Source: JAJYKN01 sp045403145 (GTDB lineage: Bacteria > Nitrospirota > UBA9217). From it: DNA of 48,246 nt. The stretch covers positions 1 through 48,246 of the forward strand of contig JAXIPA010000241.1 of the NCBI GenBank assembly GCA_045403145.1, given 5' to 3'. Within the stretch, counting starts at the first letter, position 1. Each line of letters opens with the position of its first letter. A program made the translations under genes and the position numbers. Positions 1 through 8,177 of this stretch are shown in pieces. The notes beneath the pieces are model-generated. The model worked only from the letters and a program-made list of their open reading frames with translations. It made no database searches and was not told the DNA's origin.

Positions 1-986
1 CTCAGGTCGTTGTTCTTCAGTATGCGGATGACCTCGGCAGCCATTTCCCGTGCGCCGTTCCTGATCAGCACACCGGCCGGACAGCCTTCAAGGGAATCCC
101 GCACCCCGCCTTCATCAAAGGCTGCAACGGGCGTTCCCATGGCAAGCGCCTCAACGACCCAGATTCCGAAGCCTTCATTCCGGAAGGTGCTGATCGCAAG
201 GTTGATATCCGCATAGTAGTACGGCATATCGTCCTTCGGCAAGGTATCAAGCCAGAGGATGGAATCCGCCACCCCAAGTGCGGCCGCGCGGTCCTTGAAC
301 TCCCGAAGCTGCGGCATGTCCGCCAACGGCGTCAGGAGAAGGTATCGAACATCCGGGAGCTCTTTTCTGATTTCGACGAGGGCATCCAGGAATTCTATCT
401 GGTTTTTCCACATGCTGCCCGACGAACTGACCAGAGGTGTATGGTCCGATAGTCCGAACCGCTTCCTGATTTGACCACGCGGTATCCCGTCTCTCTTGAA
501 TGCGCTGAGATTGACGCCGGGAGGGATGACCTTCACTCTCCCCCGGAGCGCGGGATAATAAGACTCGATCTTTTGCACGATGTGCCGGGAGATCGTAATG
601 ACGCGGTCCATGCGGCCGAGCAGGAACCGGGACTTGATGAAATCGGCGACATGGACCGTATAAACGAGACGGGGGTGAACGCGGGACAGGAGCGAGGACA
701 GCCATGCCTGCACGATATCGTGGCCGCGCTGGATGCTGACGATATCATACCGCCCTTCTTTGATGATGCGGGCGATTTTAAAGAACGAGGCTATGCCGCC
801 GATGCCCGACTTTTCAACGGGGTAGACTTCAACGGGATCGTTCTTGAACATGGCCGCAAGCGGCGTGTTGGGGCGGCAAACAATGCCCACCTTCGCGCCC
901 TTCTCGATCAGGCCCGGCAGCAGTTCCAGCAGAAATTCCTCGCCTCCTCCGCGGTATCTGAAATTGTTCACAAAGAGGATCTTCAT
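1..986 (-). CDS. GT4 glycosyltransferase, 3' end outside window
   Basis: Retaining glycosyltransferase of the GT4 (group 1) type, probably adding a sugar to the LPS core at the inner membrane. The visible 328 residues start MKILFVNNFRYRGGGEE, the usual Rossmann start with a glycine-rich donor loop. The C-terminal half has the GT4 signature EGFGIWVVEALAMGTPVAAF, which contains the E-x7-E pair that binds the nucleotide sugar. The reading frame is still open at base 1, so the C terminus is missing. Its ATG overlaps the TGA of the upstream GT2 gene by 4 bp (ATGA), which fixes the start and implies translational coupling. Donor and acceptor cannot be told from sequence. Confidence 0.9.
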   Translation of the reverse strand, partial: MKILFVNNFRYRGGGEEFLLELLPGLIEKGAKVGIVCRPNTPLAAMFKNDPVEVYPVEKSGIGGIASFFKIARIIKEGRYDIVSIQRGHDIVQAWLSSLLSRVHPRLVYTVHVADFIKSRFLLGRMDRVITISRHIVQKIESYYPALRGRVKVIPPGVNLSAFKRDGIPRGQIRKRFGLSDHTPLVSSSGSMWKNQIEFLDALVEIRKELPDVRYLLLTPLADMPQLREFKDRAAALGVADSILWLDTLPKDDMPYYYADINLAISTFRNEGFGIWVVEALAMGTPVAAFDEGGVRDSLEGCPAGVLIRNGAREMAAEVIRILKNNDL

Positions 987-1819
987 CGGGTCTTGTTCCC
1001 GTTATCGTGAAGGTCCGCTCCTACGGCGTCCTTCCGGTACACCGCATCCCATCCGTCGTGGTTCTGCTTATCATACAACTGCTCATAAAATTTGAACTCC
1101 ATCAGGAAATAGTTAAAGGCGATTACCGCGGCCATATAGAACCCGTGCATGCCGTCCCGATATCCCTTGTGTTTGACGAACCTTCCGTAAAAACGCTCGA
1201 GAGGCTTACACAGCGCCTTCATGAGGCTGAATTTTTTGCGCCGGCCTTCACGGGCGGTCCGTTCCGCCTCGATCGAGCTGTACTGGTTGAACTTGTCCAT
1301 GAAGGTCTTGAAATTCCCGTAGCCGTCATGGAGAATGGGGTTATCCAGATACCCCATGCTTCCCTTTGTCGCAAATCTTTCGTGGATAGGATTTACCCAT
1401 TCGCCCATCGACTTCCGGTACAGAATGGCCTTATGCTGCGGATACCAGCCGCCTGCGGTGATCCATTTACCCCCGAAATACTCCCTGCGCGGAACGCCGT
1501 AGGCATCGGCATCAGGCCCCTTGTCAAAAAGCGCTTTGATCTCGTCCCGCAGCGCTTTCGTCACGACCTCATCCGCGTCCATGAACAGGACCCAGTCGTT
1601 CGCCGCGTATTGATGGGCCCAGGTCCGCTGTTTCGAATAGTCGCCGGGCCACGGATGCTGAAACACCTTTGGCGTGTATCGACGGCAGAGCTCGACCGTG
1701 CGGTCACTGCTGAAGGAGTCCACGATCACTATCTCGTCAGCCCAGGCGAGGCTCTTCAGGCAGCGTTCGATCCTGGTCTCTTCGTTATAGGTTATGACAG
1801 CGGCAGAAATTTTGTGCAT
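983..1819 (-). CDS. GT2 glycosyltransferase, WaaE/KdtX-like core enzyme
   Basis: Inverting GT2 glycosyltransferase of 278 residues, similar in layout to the KdtX/WaaE/LgtF group that puts glucose on inner-core heptose. The N terminus reads SAAVITYNEETRIERCLKS, followed by WADEIVIVDSFSSD, and the metal-binding motif DADE lies near residue 87. A hydrophobic, aromatic C terminus suggests membrane association. I chose the ATG at 1819 because AGGA lies 6 nt upstream and family members start just before the VITYNEE strand. A GTG at 1852 would add 11 residues. It is paralogous to the GT2 gene at 3237-4007. The exact acceptor is unknown. Confidence 0.88.
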   Translation of the reverse strand: MHKISAAVITYNEETRIERCLKSLAWADEIVIVDSFSSDRTVELCRRYTPKVFQHPWPGDYSKQRTWAHQYAANDWVLFMDADEVVTKALRDEIKALFDKGPDADAYGVPRREYFGGKWITAGGWYPQHKAILYRKSMGEWVNPIHERFATKGSMGYLDNPILHDGYGNFKTFMDKFNQYSSIEAERTAREGRRKKFSLMKALCKPLERFYGRFVKHKGYRDGMHGFYMAAVIAFNYFLMEFKFYEQLYDKQNHDGWDAVYRKDAVGADLHDNGNKTR

Positions 1820-1870
1820 AGCGGATCCTAATACTACAGCGGACTTATTCACGTATCATTCCCTTAAACC

Positions 1871-2009
1871 GTCATTCCGGCAAGCTTCCAGCCTGAATCC
1901 AGCCTGCACCCAGCGTTTACGAGTGCGACAGCGCGAGTGCAGTGTGTGTCTTTGATTTTTTTATGATCTTGAAAAAACTGGATTCCCGATAGAGGCACTC
2001 GGGAATGAC
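1871..2009. repeat. Double-hairpin repeat, copy A
   Basis: The left end starts GTCATTCCGGC and runs to a GAATCCAG; the right end starts CTGGATTCCCGA and closes with TCGGGAATGAC. The two ends are inverted complements of each other, and the right end can also fold by itself (CCCGA/TCGGG). The 75-bp middle includes CGTTTACGAGTGC and AGCGCGAGTGCAG, also seen at 14694-14733. Same family as 4029-4111, 8083-8157, 44498-44605 and 47341-47429. It fills most of the 216-bp gap between two glycosyltransferase genes. Confidence 0.8.
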
Positions 2010-2035
2010 GAAAAAAAGTGTCGCTGAAGTGCTAA

Positions 2036-3145
2036 TCACTTCCTGATCTGGCTTTCAAAAATCCCTTCGAGTTGTGACGCGACGGCGTCCCAGGAGTATT
2101 TCTTTTCGACCGAGGCGCGGCCCTCCGCGCCCAGCTTCTCCATCCGGCCGCGGTCCCGGAGGAGCGCCCGGATGACGTCAGCGACCATTTCCGGGGAGCG
2201 CGGATCTACCATGACGCCGCCGCCGTCCGCGAGGATCTCCGGAAAAGCGCTGCCCCGGGACACGACGAGCGGCAGACGGCTCGCCATGGCCTCCAGCGCG
2301 ACGATGCCGAACCCTTCGAACTCGGGAAGGAAAACAAAGAGATCGGCTGCGTTGTAGAAGCCGGACACGTCCTTCTGGTTCCCCATGAAGAGGACGTTCG
2401 GTCCGATGCCCAGCGCGTCGACCTTCGAGGAAAAAGCCTCTCGGTCCCTGGCATTTCCGTCACCGCACAGGATATACCTGATCTCCGGCATGGTTTTTTT
2501 CAGGTGACCGACGACATCCAGTACCTTGTCGATCCCTTTCCTGCCCTGCAGGGCCGCGACCGTGATGAGGACCGGGGCGTCATCACGAATGTTCAGCATC
2601 GTCCTCGTTTCGCGGCGGCGCTTCGAGTCGAAACGAAACAGGTCCGGGTCAACGCCGTTCGGGACGGTCTTTGCCGGACGGCCGAAGCAGCGTTCCACGC
2701 CCTGCGCGATATATTGGCTCGCAGCAATCATCTCATCGGCGTGTTTCGAAGTGCCGAACTTCTTAAAAGCGTTAAAGTGCTTTTCATGGTCTTCGTACGG
2801 GTATTGGAAAACGATGTTGTACCGGATTTTTTTGAACTTGTGCGCAAGCCCGGCCGCGTAGCCTTCCGCGCGCGCGATCGCGAGGTTCAGAACATCGTAA
2901 TCATGGGTGAGAAAATCGCTCATGAAGCCGGGGATGAAGCTGGCCTTGTGCCAGTTGTGGTGCCATAACTCATGGATTCGGACGCGGTCATCGATCCATC
3001 CGCGCGTCGGAGACTGGGGACATCGGCCGGTGATGATCGTCACCTCGTGGCCTTTGCGGGCCAGGGCATTCGAGACATTGATGATGAAGCGCTCGATCCC
3101 GCGAGGCGTGCGAAGGGTGAACATATGGGCGAAGGCAATCTTCAT
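2036..3145 (-). CDS. GT4 glycosyltransferase, LPS core
   Basis: GT4 glycosyltransferase of 369 residues, probably acting on the LPS core at the cytoplasmic face of the inner membrane. The N-terminal domain starts MKIAFAHMFTLRTPRGIERF, with the usual acceptor-side glycine/arginine loop. The C-terminal domain has PEFEGFGIVALEAMASRLPLV, the E-x7-E nucleotide-sugar signature, and LITVAALQGRKGIDKVL, the start of the second Rossmann fold. The start is the ATG at 3145, 6 nt after AGGA; a GTG directly before it is possible. It lies between two paralogous GT2 genes with intergenic repeats on both sides. Sugar specificity is not visible. Confidence 0.9.
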   Translation of the reverse strand: MKIAFAHMFTLRTPRGIERFIINVSNALARKGHEVTIITGRCPQSPTRGWIDDRVRIHELWHHNWHKASFIPGFMSDFLTHDYDVLNLAIARAEGYAAGLAHKFKKIRYNIVFQYPYEDHEKHFNAFKKFGTSKHADEMIAASQYIAQGVERCFGRPAKTVPNGVDPDLFRFDSKRRRETRTMLNIRDDAPVLITVAALQGRKGIDKVLDVVGHLKKTMPEIRYILCGDGNARDREAFSSKVDALGIGPNVLFMGNQKDVSGFYNAADLFVFLPEFEGFGIVALEAMASRLPLVVSRGSAFPEILADGGGVMVDPRSPEMVADVIRALLRDRGRMEKLGAEGRASVEKKYSWDAVASQLEGIFESQIRK

Positions 3146-3177
3146 CACAATTCCTATCGGTTTTCTGTCATGGTTTA

Positions 3178-3212
3178 ATCCGTGAAATCTGCGTAATCTG
3201 TGGATAATATTC
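3178..3212. repeat. Short dispersed repeat (ATCCGTG...ATCTGTGGAT)
   Basis: The 91-bp gap between two glycosyltransferase genes holds an ATCCGTGAAATCTGCG stretch followed by TAATCTGTGGAT. This is a common form of short intergenic repeat in many environmental genomes. Only one copy is seen here, so membership of a repeat family is inferred from resemblance. Confidence 0.35.
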
Positions 3213-3236
3213 CGATGCGCAGTTGTTTCTTTGTCT

Positions 3237-4007
3237 CTATTTAGGAAACCGCCATAGTTTGTTCTGTATCTCGTACAATTTGATGTATTTCATAAAGACC
3301 GCATGGGCTTCCATGACCGAGATCGTGAACCCCGCGATGCCGTCCGCAACGCCCAGCCGGACGAAATAGCGATAGAGGAAGGCATAGAGCGGCCGCAGGG
3401 TGAAATCAACGACACGCGCCCTTCTGCCGTTTTTAAAGTGGTCGGCGGCGGTGAGAGACGAATACGTGTTCTTGGTCGCCGAGAAATGAGCGATGTCCTG
3501 ATAAATATAATGGAGCAGGTCGTTCTTCAACTTGATTTTTGGCCCGGAGACCTTGACTTCGTCGTGGGGGGCATAGCCGCCCCACTTGCACCGGTCCTTG
3601 CGGAACAGCCGGATCTTGTAGTCCGGATACCAGGCAGAATGGTTGATCCACTGCTGCATGAAAAAATGACGGCGCGGCATTTCATAGGCGTCACAGGGGC
3701 TCGCGTCCAGCTCAAGAGACAGTATTTCGTCCCGGAGCGAGGGCGAGACCCGTTCGTCGGCATCCATGTGCAGGACCCAAAGGTTCGTCGTCTGATCGGT
3801 AGCGAACTGGCTTTGGCCGATGTGGCCGAGCCATTTCTGGATGATCACCCGGTCGGTAAATCTTTTTGCAATGTCTACTGTCGCATCGGAGCTGTGTGAA
3901 TCGACGACCACTATCTCATCCGCCCAGGAAACGCTCTCCAGGCATTCCTGAAGGTTTTTCTCTTCATTGAAGGTGCGGATCGTGACCGAGATTTTCGGCT
4001 TGCCCAT
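3237..4007 (-). CDS. GT2 glycosyltransferase, paralogue of the gene at 983-1819
   Basis: GT2 glycosyltransferase of 256 residues. It has ISVTIRTFNEEKNLQECL at the start, WADEIVVVDSHSSD, and the metal-binding LHMDADE. Sequence order and many residues match the GT2 at 983-1819, including a shared MPRR or VPRR block followed by a WYP motif, so the two are duplicates within the core cluster. I chose the ATG at 4007; the frame is open to 4070, but that extension runs into repeat copy B and lacks family similarity. It ends with TAG. It probably adds a hexose to the inner core; donor and acceptor are unknown. Confidence 0.88.
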   Translation of the reverse strand: MGKPKISVTIRTFNEEKNLQECLESVSWADEIVVVDSHSSDATVDIAKRFTDRVIIQKWLGHIGQSQFATDQTTNLWVLHMDADERVSPSLRDEILSLELDASPCDAYEMPRRHFFMQQWINHSAWYPDYKIRLFRKDRCKWGGYAPHDEVKVSGPKIKLKNDLLHYIYQDIAHFSATKNTYSSLTAADHFKNGRRARVVDFTLRPLYAFLYRYFVRLGVADGIAGFTISVMEAHAVFMKYIKLYEIQNKLWRFPK

Positions 4008-4028
4008 TTGCCTGTCCCATTCTCTGTT

Positions 4029-4111
4029 GTCATCCCCGAATGGTTCCGTCGGGGATATGGTTATCCTCAATGTATCAACACCGGATTCCCGATTAAACCT
4101 TCGGGAATGAC
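4029..4111. repeat. Double-hairpin repeat, copy B
   Basis: Left hairpin ATCCCCGA...TCGGGGAT (4032-4056) and right half GGATTCCCGA...TCGGGAATGAC (4083-4111). It is the same design as copies A, C, D and E, with the left half altered from CCGG to CCCCGA. The right half overlaps the last six codons and stop of waaF, so the repeat forms part of that coding sequence. Confidence 0.75.
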
Positions 4112-5157
4112 GTTTGTATCGATGTGAGCTTTTCTTCTACCGCCGCCAGCGCCTCTTCAGCGCTGATCTCGTTCATGCATGTATGATTATCGCACTTGTG
4201 CGGCTTGCAAGGATGGCACGAGAGCCGTTTGGTAATTACCGTATGGCCCTCGCCCCAGGGGCCCCATTTGCGCTCATCGGTCGGGCCGAACAGCGCAACA
4301 ACCGGCACGCTCACGGCTGCGGCCATGTGCATGGGGCCGGAATCGACGCCGAAGAACAGGTTCGCCGCGCGGTACGCCGAGAGATTTTCCCGCAGGCTGG
4401 TGACCCCGCACAGGTTGAGGCCTCCAAAGGGCCCCAACCGTTCGAGCTCCTGATACAGCCTGATGTCATCTTTTGAGCCGGTATAGATGAAACGCGCCTG
4501 ATACCGCAGAATGAGCTTTTTCATCACATCGGCGAAGCGTTCAAGACGCCATTGTTTGGCGGGAAGACTTGCCGCGGCATGGACAATGATTTTCAGGTCC
4601 TCCGGTTTCCAGCCGGCCTGGGCGAACAAGGAGAGGATCTTCGCATCACCTTCCCGGGAGGGCCAGAGCTCGAGGTCCCTGGACGGGACCGGAATGTCAA
4701 GCACCCGCAGACAGTCGAGGAAATTCTCCACCTCATGCTGGTCCTGCCGGTAGATTACGGGGTCTGTGAGGAGCATCTGCCTGCCTTCGGTGGCAAAACC
4801 AATGCGCCTCGGAATTCCCGCCGCCCAGACAAGCAAGGCGCTCGAAATCGAGCGCTTAAGCACGAAGGCGGCATCGTATTGTTCCTGTTTTATCCTTTTC
4901 CAATACTGATAATATCCCGCGAGTTTGCCGCGCCCGGACTGATTGCTGTACCGATGGATCGTTTTAATCTCGAACGGAATGATCCGGTCCACGTAGGGGC
5001 AGCCTTCTATCACCTGTCCGGAGAACGGTTCGAGCATCAGATCGATTCGGGCATGCGGCAGGGCCTTGCGCAGGTTCCGCAGGAACGGTACGGTCAGGAC
5101 CGTGTCGCCGATGAAACGGTACCTCATGACGAGGATTTTATCTGCCCGCAATTTCAT
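4093..5157 (-). CDS. waaF: ADP-heptose:LPS heptosyltransferase II (GT9)
   Basis: Transfers L,D-heptose from ADP-heptose to heptose I of the LPS inner core. The 354-residue protein has the GT9 features: N-terminal ILVMRYRFIGDTVLTVPFLR, and a C-terminal ADP-heptose region with FFGVDSGPMHMAAA, VALFGPTDERKWGPWG and a CxxCxxxxC cluster near the end. The ATG at 5157 overlaps the TGA of gmhB (ATGA), which sets the start although the frame is open to 5427. It follows gmhB and lpxK, matching its role after ADP-heptose synthesis. Heptosyltransferase I or III specificity cannot be excluded. The last codons (TSFPKV, stop) are encoded by repeat copy B. Confidence 0.92.
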   Translation of the reverse strand: MKLRADKILVMRYRFIGDTVLTVPFLRNLRKALPHARIDLMLEPFSGQVIEGCPYVDRIIPFEIKTIHRYSNQSGRGKLAGYYQYWKRIKQEQYDAAFVLKRSISSALLVWAAGIPRRIGFATEGRQMLLTDPVIYRQDQHEVENFLDCLRVLDIPVPSRDLELWPSREGDAKILSLFAQAGWKPEDLKIIVHAAASLPAKQWRLERFADVMKKLILRYQARFIYTGSKDDIRLYQELERLGPFGGLNLCGVTSLRENLSAYRAANLFFGVDSGPMHMAAAVSVPVVALFGPTDERKWGPWGEGHTVITKRLSCHPCKPHKCDNHTCMNEISAEEALAAVEEKLTSIQTSFPKV

Positions 5158-5735
5158 CGGCCGTCCGCTACCTGCCGGAGTATCCAGGCGACCGCCTCGG
5201 TAATCGTACGGGCGGTATAGTCGGGATCTTTGAGATGTTCGGGCCGCATATTCCCCGGGTCGTCCGGTTCGAAACCGGTCTTTACCAGAATGGAGTGCGC
5301 ACCCGCGCGCTGCCCCGATTCCACGTCGCTCCATTTGTCTCCGACGACATATGACTGTTTCACGTCGATACCAAGGTCCCGCGCTGCCTGGTCGATCATG
5401 CCCGTTCCCGGCTTTCTGCAGTCGCACACGGCTGTATAATGCGAATTGCCGGCTTTCGGATGATGCGGGCAGAAATAAATGCCGTCAATGTCGGCGCCCT
5501 CTTCCCGGAGCATCCGTCTGAGGAGGTCGTGCGTTTCGTTGACAAAGGCTTCTGTAAAATACCCTCGCGCGATCCCCGATTGATTGGTGATCAGGACGAC
5601 CTTGAGACCCGCCTCGTTCAACCGCTTGATTGCCGCTCCGGCGCCTGGAATCACCCGGAGCTGCTTCAGGTCGCTGAGATACCCCACCTCTTCATTGACC
5701 GTGCCGTCCCGATCGAGAAATACTGCTCTGTTCAT
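5154..5735 (-). CDS. gmhB: D-glycero-D-manno-heptose 1,7-bisphosphate 7-phosphatase
   Basis: HAD-superfamily phosphatase of 193 residues that removes the 7-phosphate from heptose 1,7-bisphosphate on the way to ADP-heptose. It has the catalytic motif FLDRDGTVN (Asp8 and Asp10), LITNQSGIARGYF, a zinc-binding CPHHP...CDCRKPGTG loop and GDKWSDVESG (motif III). The length matches the GmhB family. The ATG at 5735 overlaps the lpxK TGA by 4 bp, and its own TGA overlaps the waaF ATG by 4 bp, so lpxK, gmhB and waaF are coupled. The other ADP-heptose genes (gmhA, hldE) are not in the window. Confidence 0.93.
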   Translation of the reverse strand: MNRAVFLDRDGTVNEEVGYLSDLKQLRVIPGAGAAIKRLNEAGLKVVLITNQSGIARGYFTEAFVNETHDLLRRMLREEGADIDGIYFCPHHPKAGNSHYTAVCDCRKPGTGMIDQAARDLGIDVKQSYVVGDKWSDVESGQRAGAHSILVKTGFEPDDPGNMRPEHLKDPDYTARTITEAVAWILRQVADGR

Positions 5736-6805
5736 ATGCTGTTCAGAAGAAAAGACTCCCACTCCTCGCGTTCGACGATCGCGAGCTCGATCCTGAGCGC
5801 CCAGATGCCGTCAGGTTTGAGCTCTTGCAGCCGGATTGCGTCCTTTTCCGTGGTAACGATCATATTCGCGGCGTTATCAGCCGCCTTTTGAAAAATCTCG
5901 ACGAGGTCCGATTTTTTGTAATCATAATGGTCGGGATAGATACACTCAGCCGCAACCACAGCGCCGAGCGACCCGAGCAAAGACAGAAAAGACGCAGGTC
6001 GCGCGATACCGGAAAGCGCCAGGATTCTCGTTCCGCGAAGGGCCGAAAGAGGCCTAAAGCCGCCAATCCGGCCATCGACGAGGTCGACAGGACGATGAAA
6101 CGATGTGAAAACGGGGGCAACGGAAATGCGCCTGATTTTTTCCCTGAGCTCTTCCACCGAACCCGACGCGTCCGCTCTCGTGATGACCACAGCATGAGCG
6201 CGCCTCAAGGCCGTTACCGGCTCTCGTAAAATACCGGCAGGAAACAGCTTGCCGTTTCCAAAAGGGTCCGCTGCGTCAACAAGAACGATATCCAGATCAC
6301 GTTTGAGCTTAAGGTGTTGAAATCCGTCATCAAGGATCACGATATCCGGATTAAATCGCTTCAAGGCATATTGTGCCGCTTCGTAGCGCTTATTGCCCAC
6401 GACGACGGGCACACCGGTAAGCTTGGACCCGATCAGGACCGGTTCGTCGCCGCCTGAGCGCGCATCAACAAGCAATGACCGCCCGTCCGAGACAACCAGG
6501 ATTTTCGCTTCATCCTGCCTGCCATAACCCCGGCTGACCACCGCAGGGCGCTTCCGGTTTTCCGATAGAAAGCCGGCAACGGCAACAACCATGGGAGTTT
6601 TGCCCGTACCCCCAAGCGTCAGATTCCCTATGGAAATGACCCTGCACGGCAGCTTGCGGGTTTTCAGCGTCCCCCGTTTGTAGACGGCATTCCGCATGAG
6701 GACCGCGGTCCGGTACATCAGGGAAACCGCGGATAGAGCCGGCCCAAGCAGACGCGACTTTTTTCTGCCGTACATCAGGTCTTCAAAATATGCCTTAACG
6801 CGCAA
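5732..6805 (-). CDS. lpxK: Tetraacyldisaccharide 4'-kinase
   Basis: Adds the 4'-phosphate to the lipid A disaccharide at the inner membrane. The 357-residue protein has the Walker A site GNLTLGGTGKTP (residues 60-71), unusual for a kinase but typical of LpxK, then VVSRGYGR and DIVILDDGFQHLKLKRD. An N-terminal amphipathic stretch is the likely membrane anchor. The start is a TTG at 6805 with AGG 7 nt upstream, overlapping the waaA stop by 11 bp; a Met codon at 6775 is the alternative. It is followed directly by gmhB. The order waaA-lpxK-gmhB-waaF links lipid A phosphorylation and core assembly. Confidence 0.94.
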   Translation of the reverse strand: MRVKAYFEDLMYGRKKSRLLGPALSAVSLMYRTAVLMRNAVYKRGTLKTRKLPCRVISIGNLTLGGTGKTPMVVAVAGFLSENRKRPAVVSRGYGRQDEAKILVVSDGRSLLVDARSGGDEPVLIGSKLTGVPVVVGNKRYEAAQYALKRFNPDIVILDDGFQHLKLKRDLDIVLVDAADPFGNGKLFPAGILREPVTALRRAHAVVITRADASGSVEELREKIRRISVAPVFTSFHRPVDLVDGRIGGFRPLSALRGTRILALSGIARPASFLSLLGSLGAVVAAECIYPDHYDYKKSDLVEIFQKAADNAANMIVTTEKDAIRLQELKPDGIWALRIELAIVEREEWESFLLNSI

Positions 6806-8057
6806 CGATCAACCTGCCGATAGTGTCTATGGTTTTTTTCGCGGCTCCTGAATTGGCTTCAATTACACTGAATGCCCGTTCTCCCATGCGCTTCGCCCGT
6901 ATCTTATCAGACAAAAGGTTATCGAGCTGAACATAAAGTTCTCCTTTATCCTTCACCATGATGCCGCCGCCCGATGAGATAAGGGCCTCTGATATCTCTT
7001 TAAAGTTGAACATATAACGGCTGAATATGACGGGCTTTTTCATTACTGCCGGCTCAAGGAGATTGTGGCCGCCTACCTTGACGAGGCTTCCCCCCACAAA
7101 GGCAATATCGCACAGGGCATAAAACGTTCTCAACTCTCCGATGGTATCCAGGAGTAGAACATCCTTAACAGGGCCCTTCAGGCTGGTTCTTCTCTGGCAC
7201 TCATAGCCGACGCTGTTGATGATGCCTTCCACTTCATCAAATCGTTCGGGATGTCGGGGGGCTAAGATCAGAACCAATTCAGGATACTTCTCCCGCAGCC
7301 GGGAAAAGATGTCGAGCAGCACGGCCTCCTCCCCCCGGTGGGTGCTGCCCGCGGTGATGACCTTTTTCCCGGGAGGGATGGCAACCGGATTGGTCCGGCT
7401 CGTTGGAATCTTTTGGTCGAATTTGAGGTTTCCGGTAATTACCACCTTCTCCGGATCGGCCCCTATGTCCATGATGCGCAGAGCGTCCGCCTCGGACTGC
7501 ATGCAGAACAACGTCACCTGTCCGAAGACCTGGCTGAAGAACGACCTGAATTTAAGGTAATTCCGATGGGAATTCGGAGAGATCCTGCCGTTGATCACGG
7601 CGGATGGAATCCCGGCGCGCTAGAGCTCGCGAAAGAAGTTCGGCCAGAGCTCGGTCTCGGCGACCAGAACGATCTCTGGATTGATGCCCTGGATCACCCT
7701 GCGTACGATGCAGGGGTAATCAAAGGGAAAATAAAAGACCGCGTCCGCCTCGGGCACCCTGCGGCGAGCCGTAAAGTGGCCGGTGACCGTCACGGTCGAG
7801 AGAATCAGCTTGCGGTCCGGATACTTCTTTCTGAGCTCACGGATGAGAGGGTGCGCCGCCATCACCTCTCCGACCGATACGGCATGAACCCAGATCGGTC
7901 TGGTCCCTTTTATCGCATTCAGCACCCCCTTGCGCAGGTGTCCGAGTTTCTGCGTAAGGCCGCCGCGGTACTTGGGCACGGTGACGAGCTTGAACAGGAT
8001 CACCGGGAAGAGCAGGACCGTCGCGACAATCAGGAATATATTGTAAATGAAATACAT
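6795..8057 (-). pseudogene. waaA: Kdo transferase, interrupted by an in-frame TAG
   Basis: GT30 enzyme that adds Kdo to lipid IVA. The frame from the ATG at 8057 (AAGGA 6 nt upstream) encodes a membrane anchor, VTVPKYRGG and the catalytic-loop IWVHAVSVGE, then reaches TAG at 7620-7622 right after ETELWPNFFREL. The same frame continues without a shift as RAGIPSAVINGRISP and runs through VFCMQ-like, TAGSTHRGEE and GGHNLLEPA motifs to a TAA at 6795. With the TAG read through, length (about 420 residues) and domain order match intact WaaA. So one codon separates this from a normal gene: a nonsense mutation, a sequencing or assembly error, or readthrough. TAG ends at least four other genes here, arguing against general recoding. 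Confidence 0.85.
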
Positions 8058-8082
8058 GTCCGTTCCTTTTCGCCTCTATGCT

Positions 8083-8157
8083 GTCATTCCGGCTTGTCCG
8101 GAATCCTTCTATTCAGAATGGTATGCGGCGATACGATTCCCGACAAGCGGGAATGAC
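8083..8157. repeat. Double-hairpin repeat, copy C
   Basis: Left half GTCATTCCGG...CCGGAATCC (8083-8106) is a hairpin. Right half GATTCCCG...CGGGAATGAC (8135-8157) is a second hairpin. The two halves are inverted complements. This is the shortest and cleanest copy, with a 28-bp spacer. It lies upstream of waaA and downstream of the DUF374 acyltransferase gene. Confidence 0.82.
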
Positions 8158-8177
8158 AACTTTTTTCAAAACCGTCT

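Noticed and set aside
7620..7622. TAG as a sense codon genome-wide (recoding)
   Set aside because: TAG ends at least four other genes here at the expected lengths, and no suppressor tRNA is in the window.
6795..8057. Frameshift or two separate genes in waaA
   Set aside because: The frame before and after TAG is the same, and no ribosome site precedes the GTG at 7598; a single stop codon explains the break.
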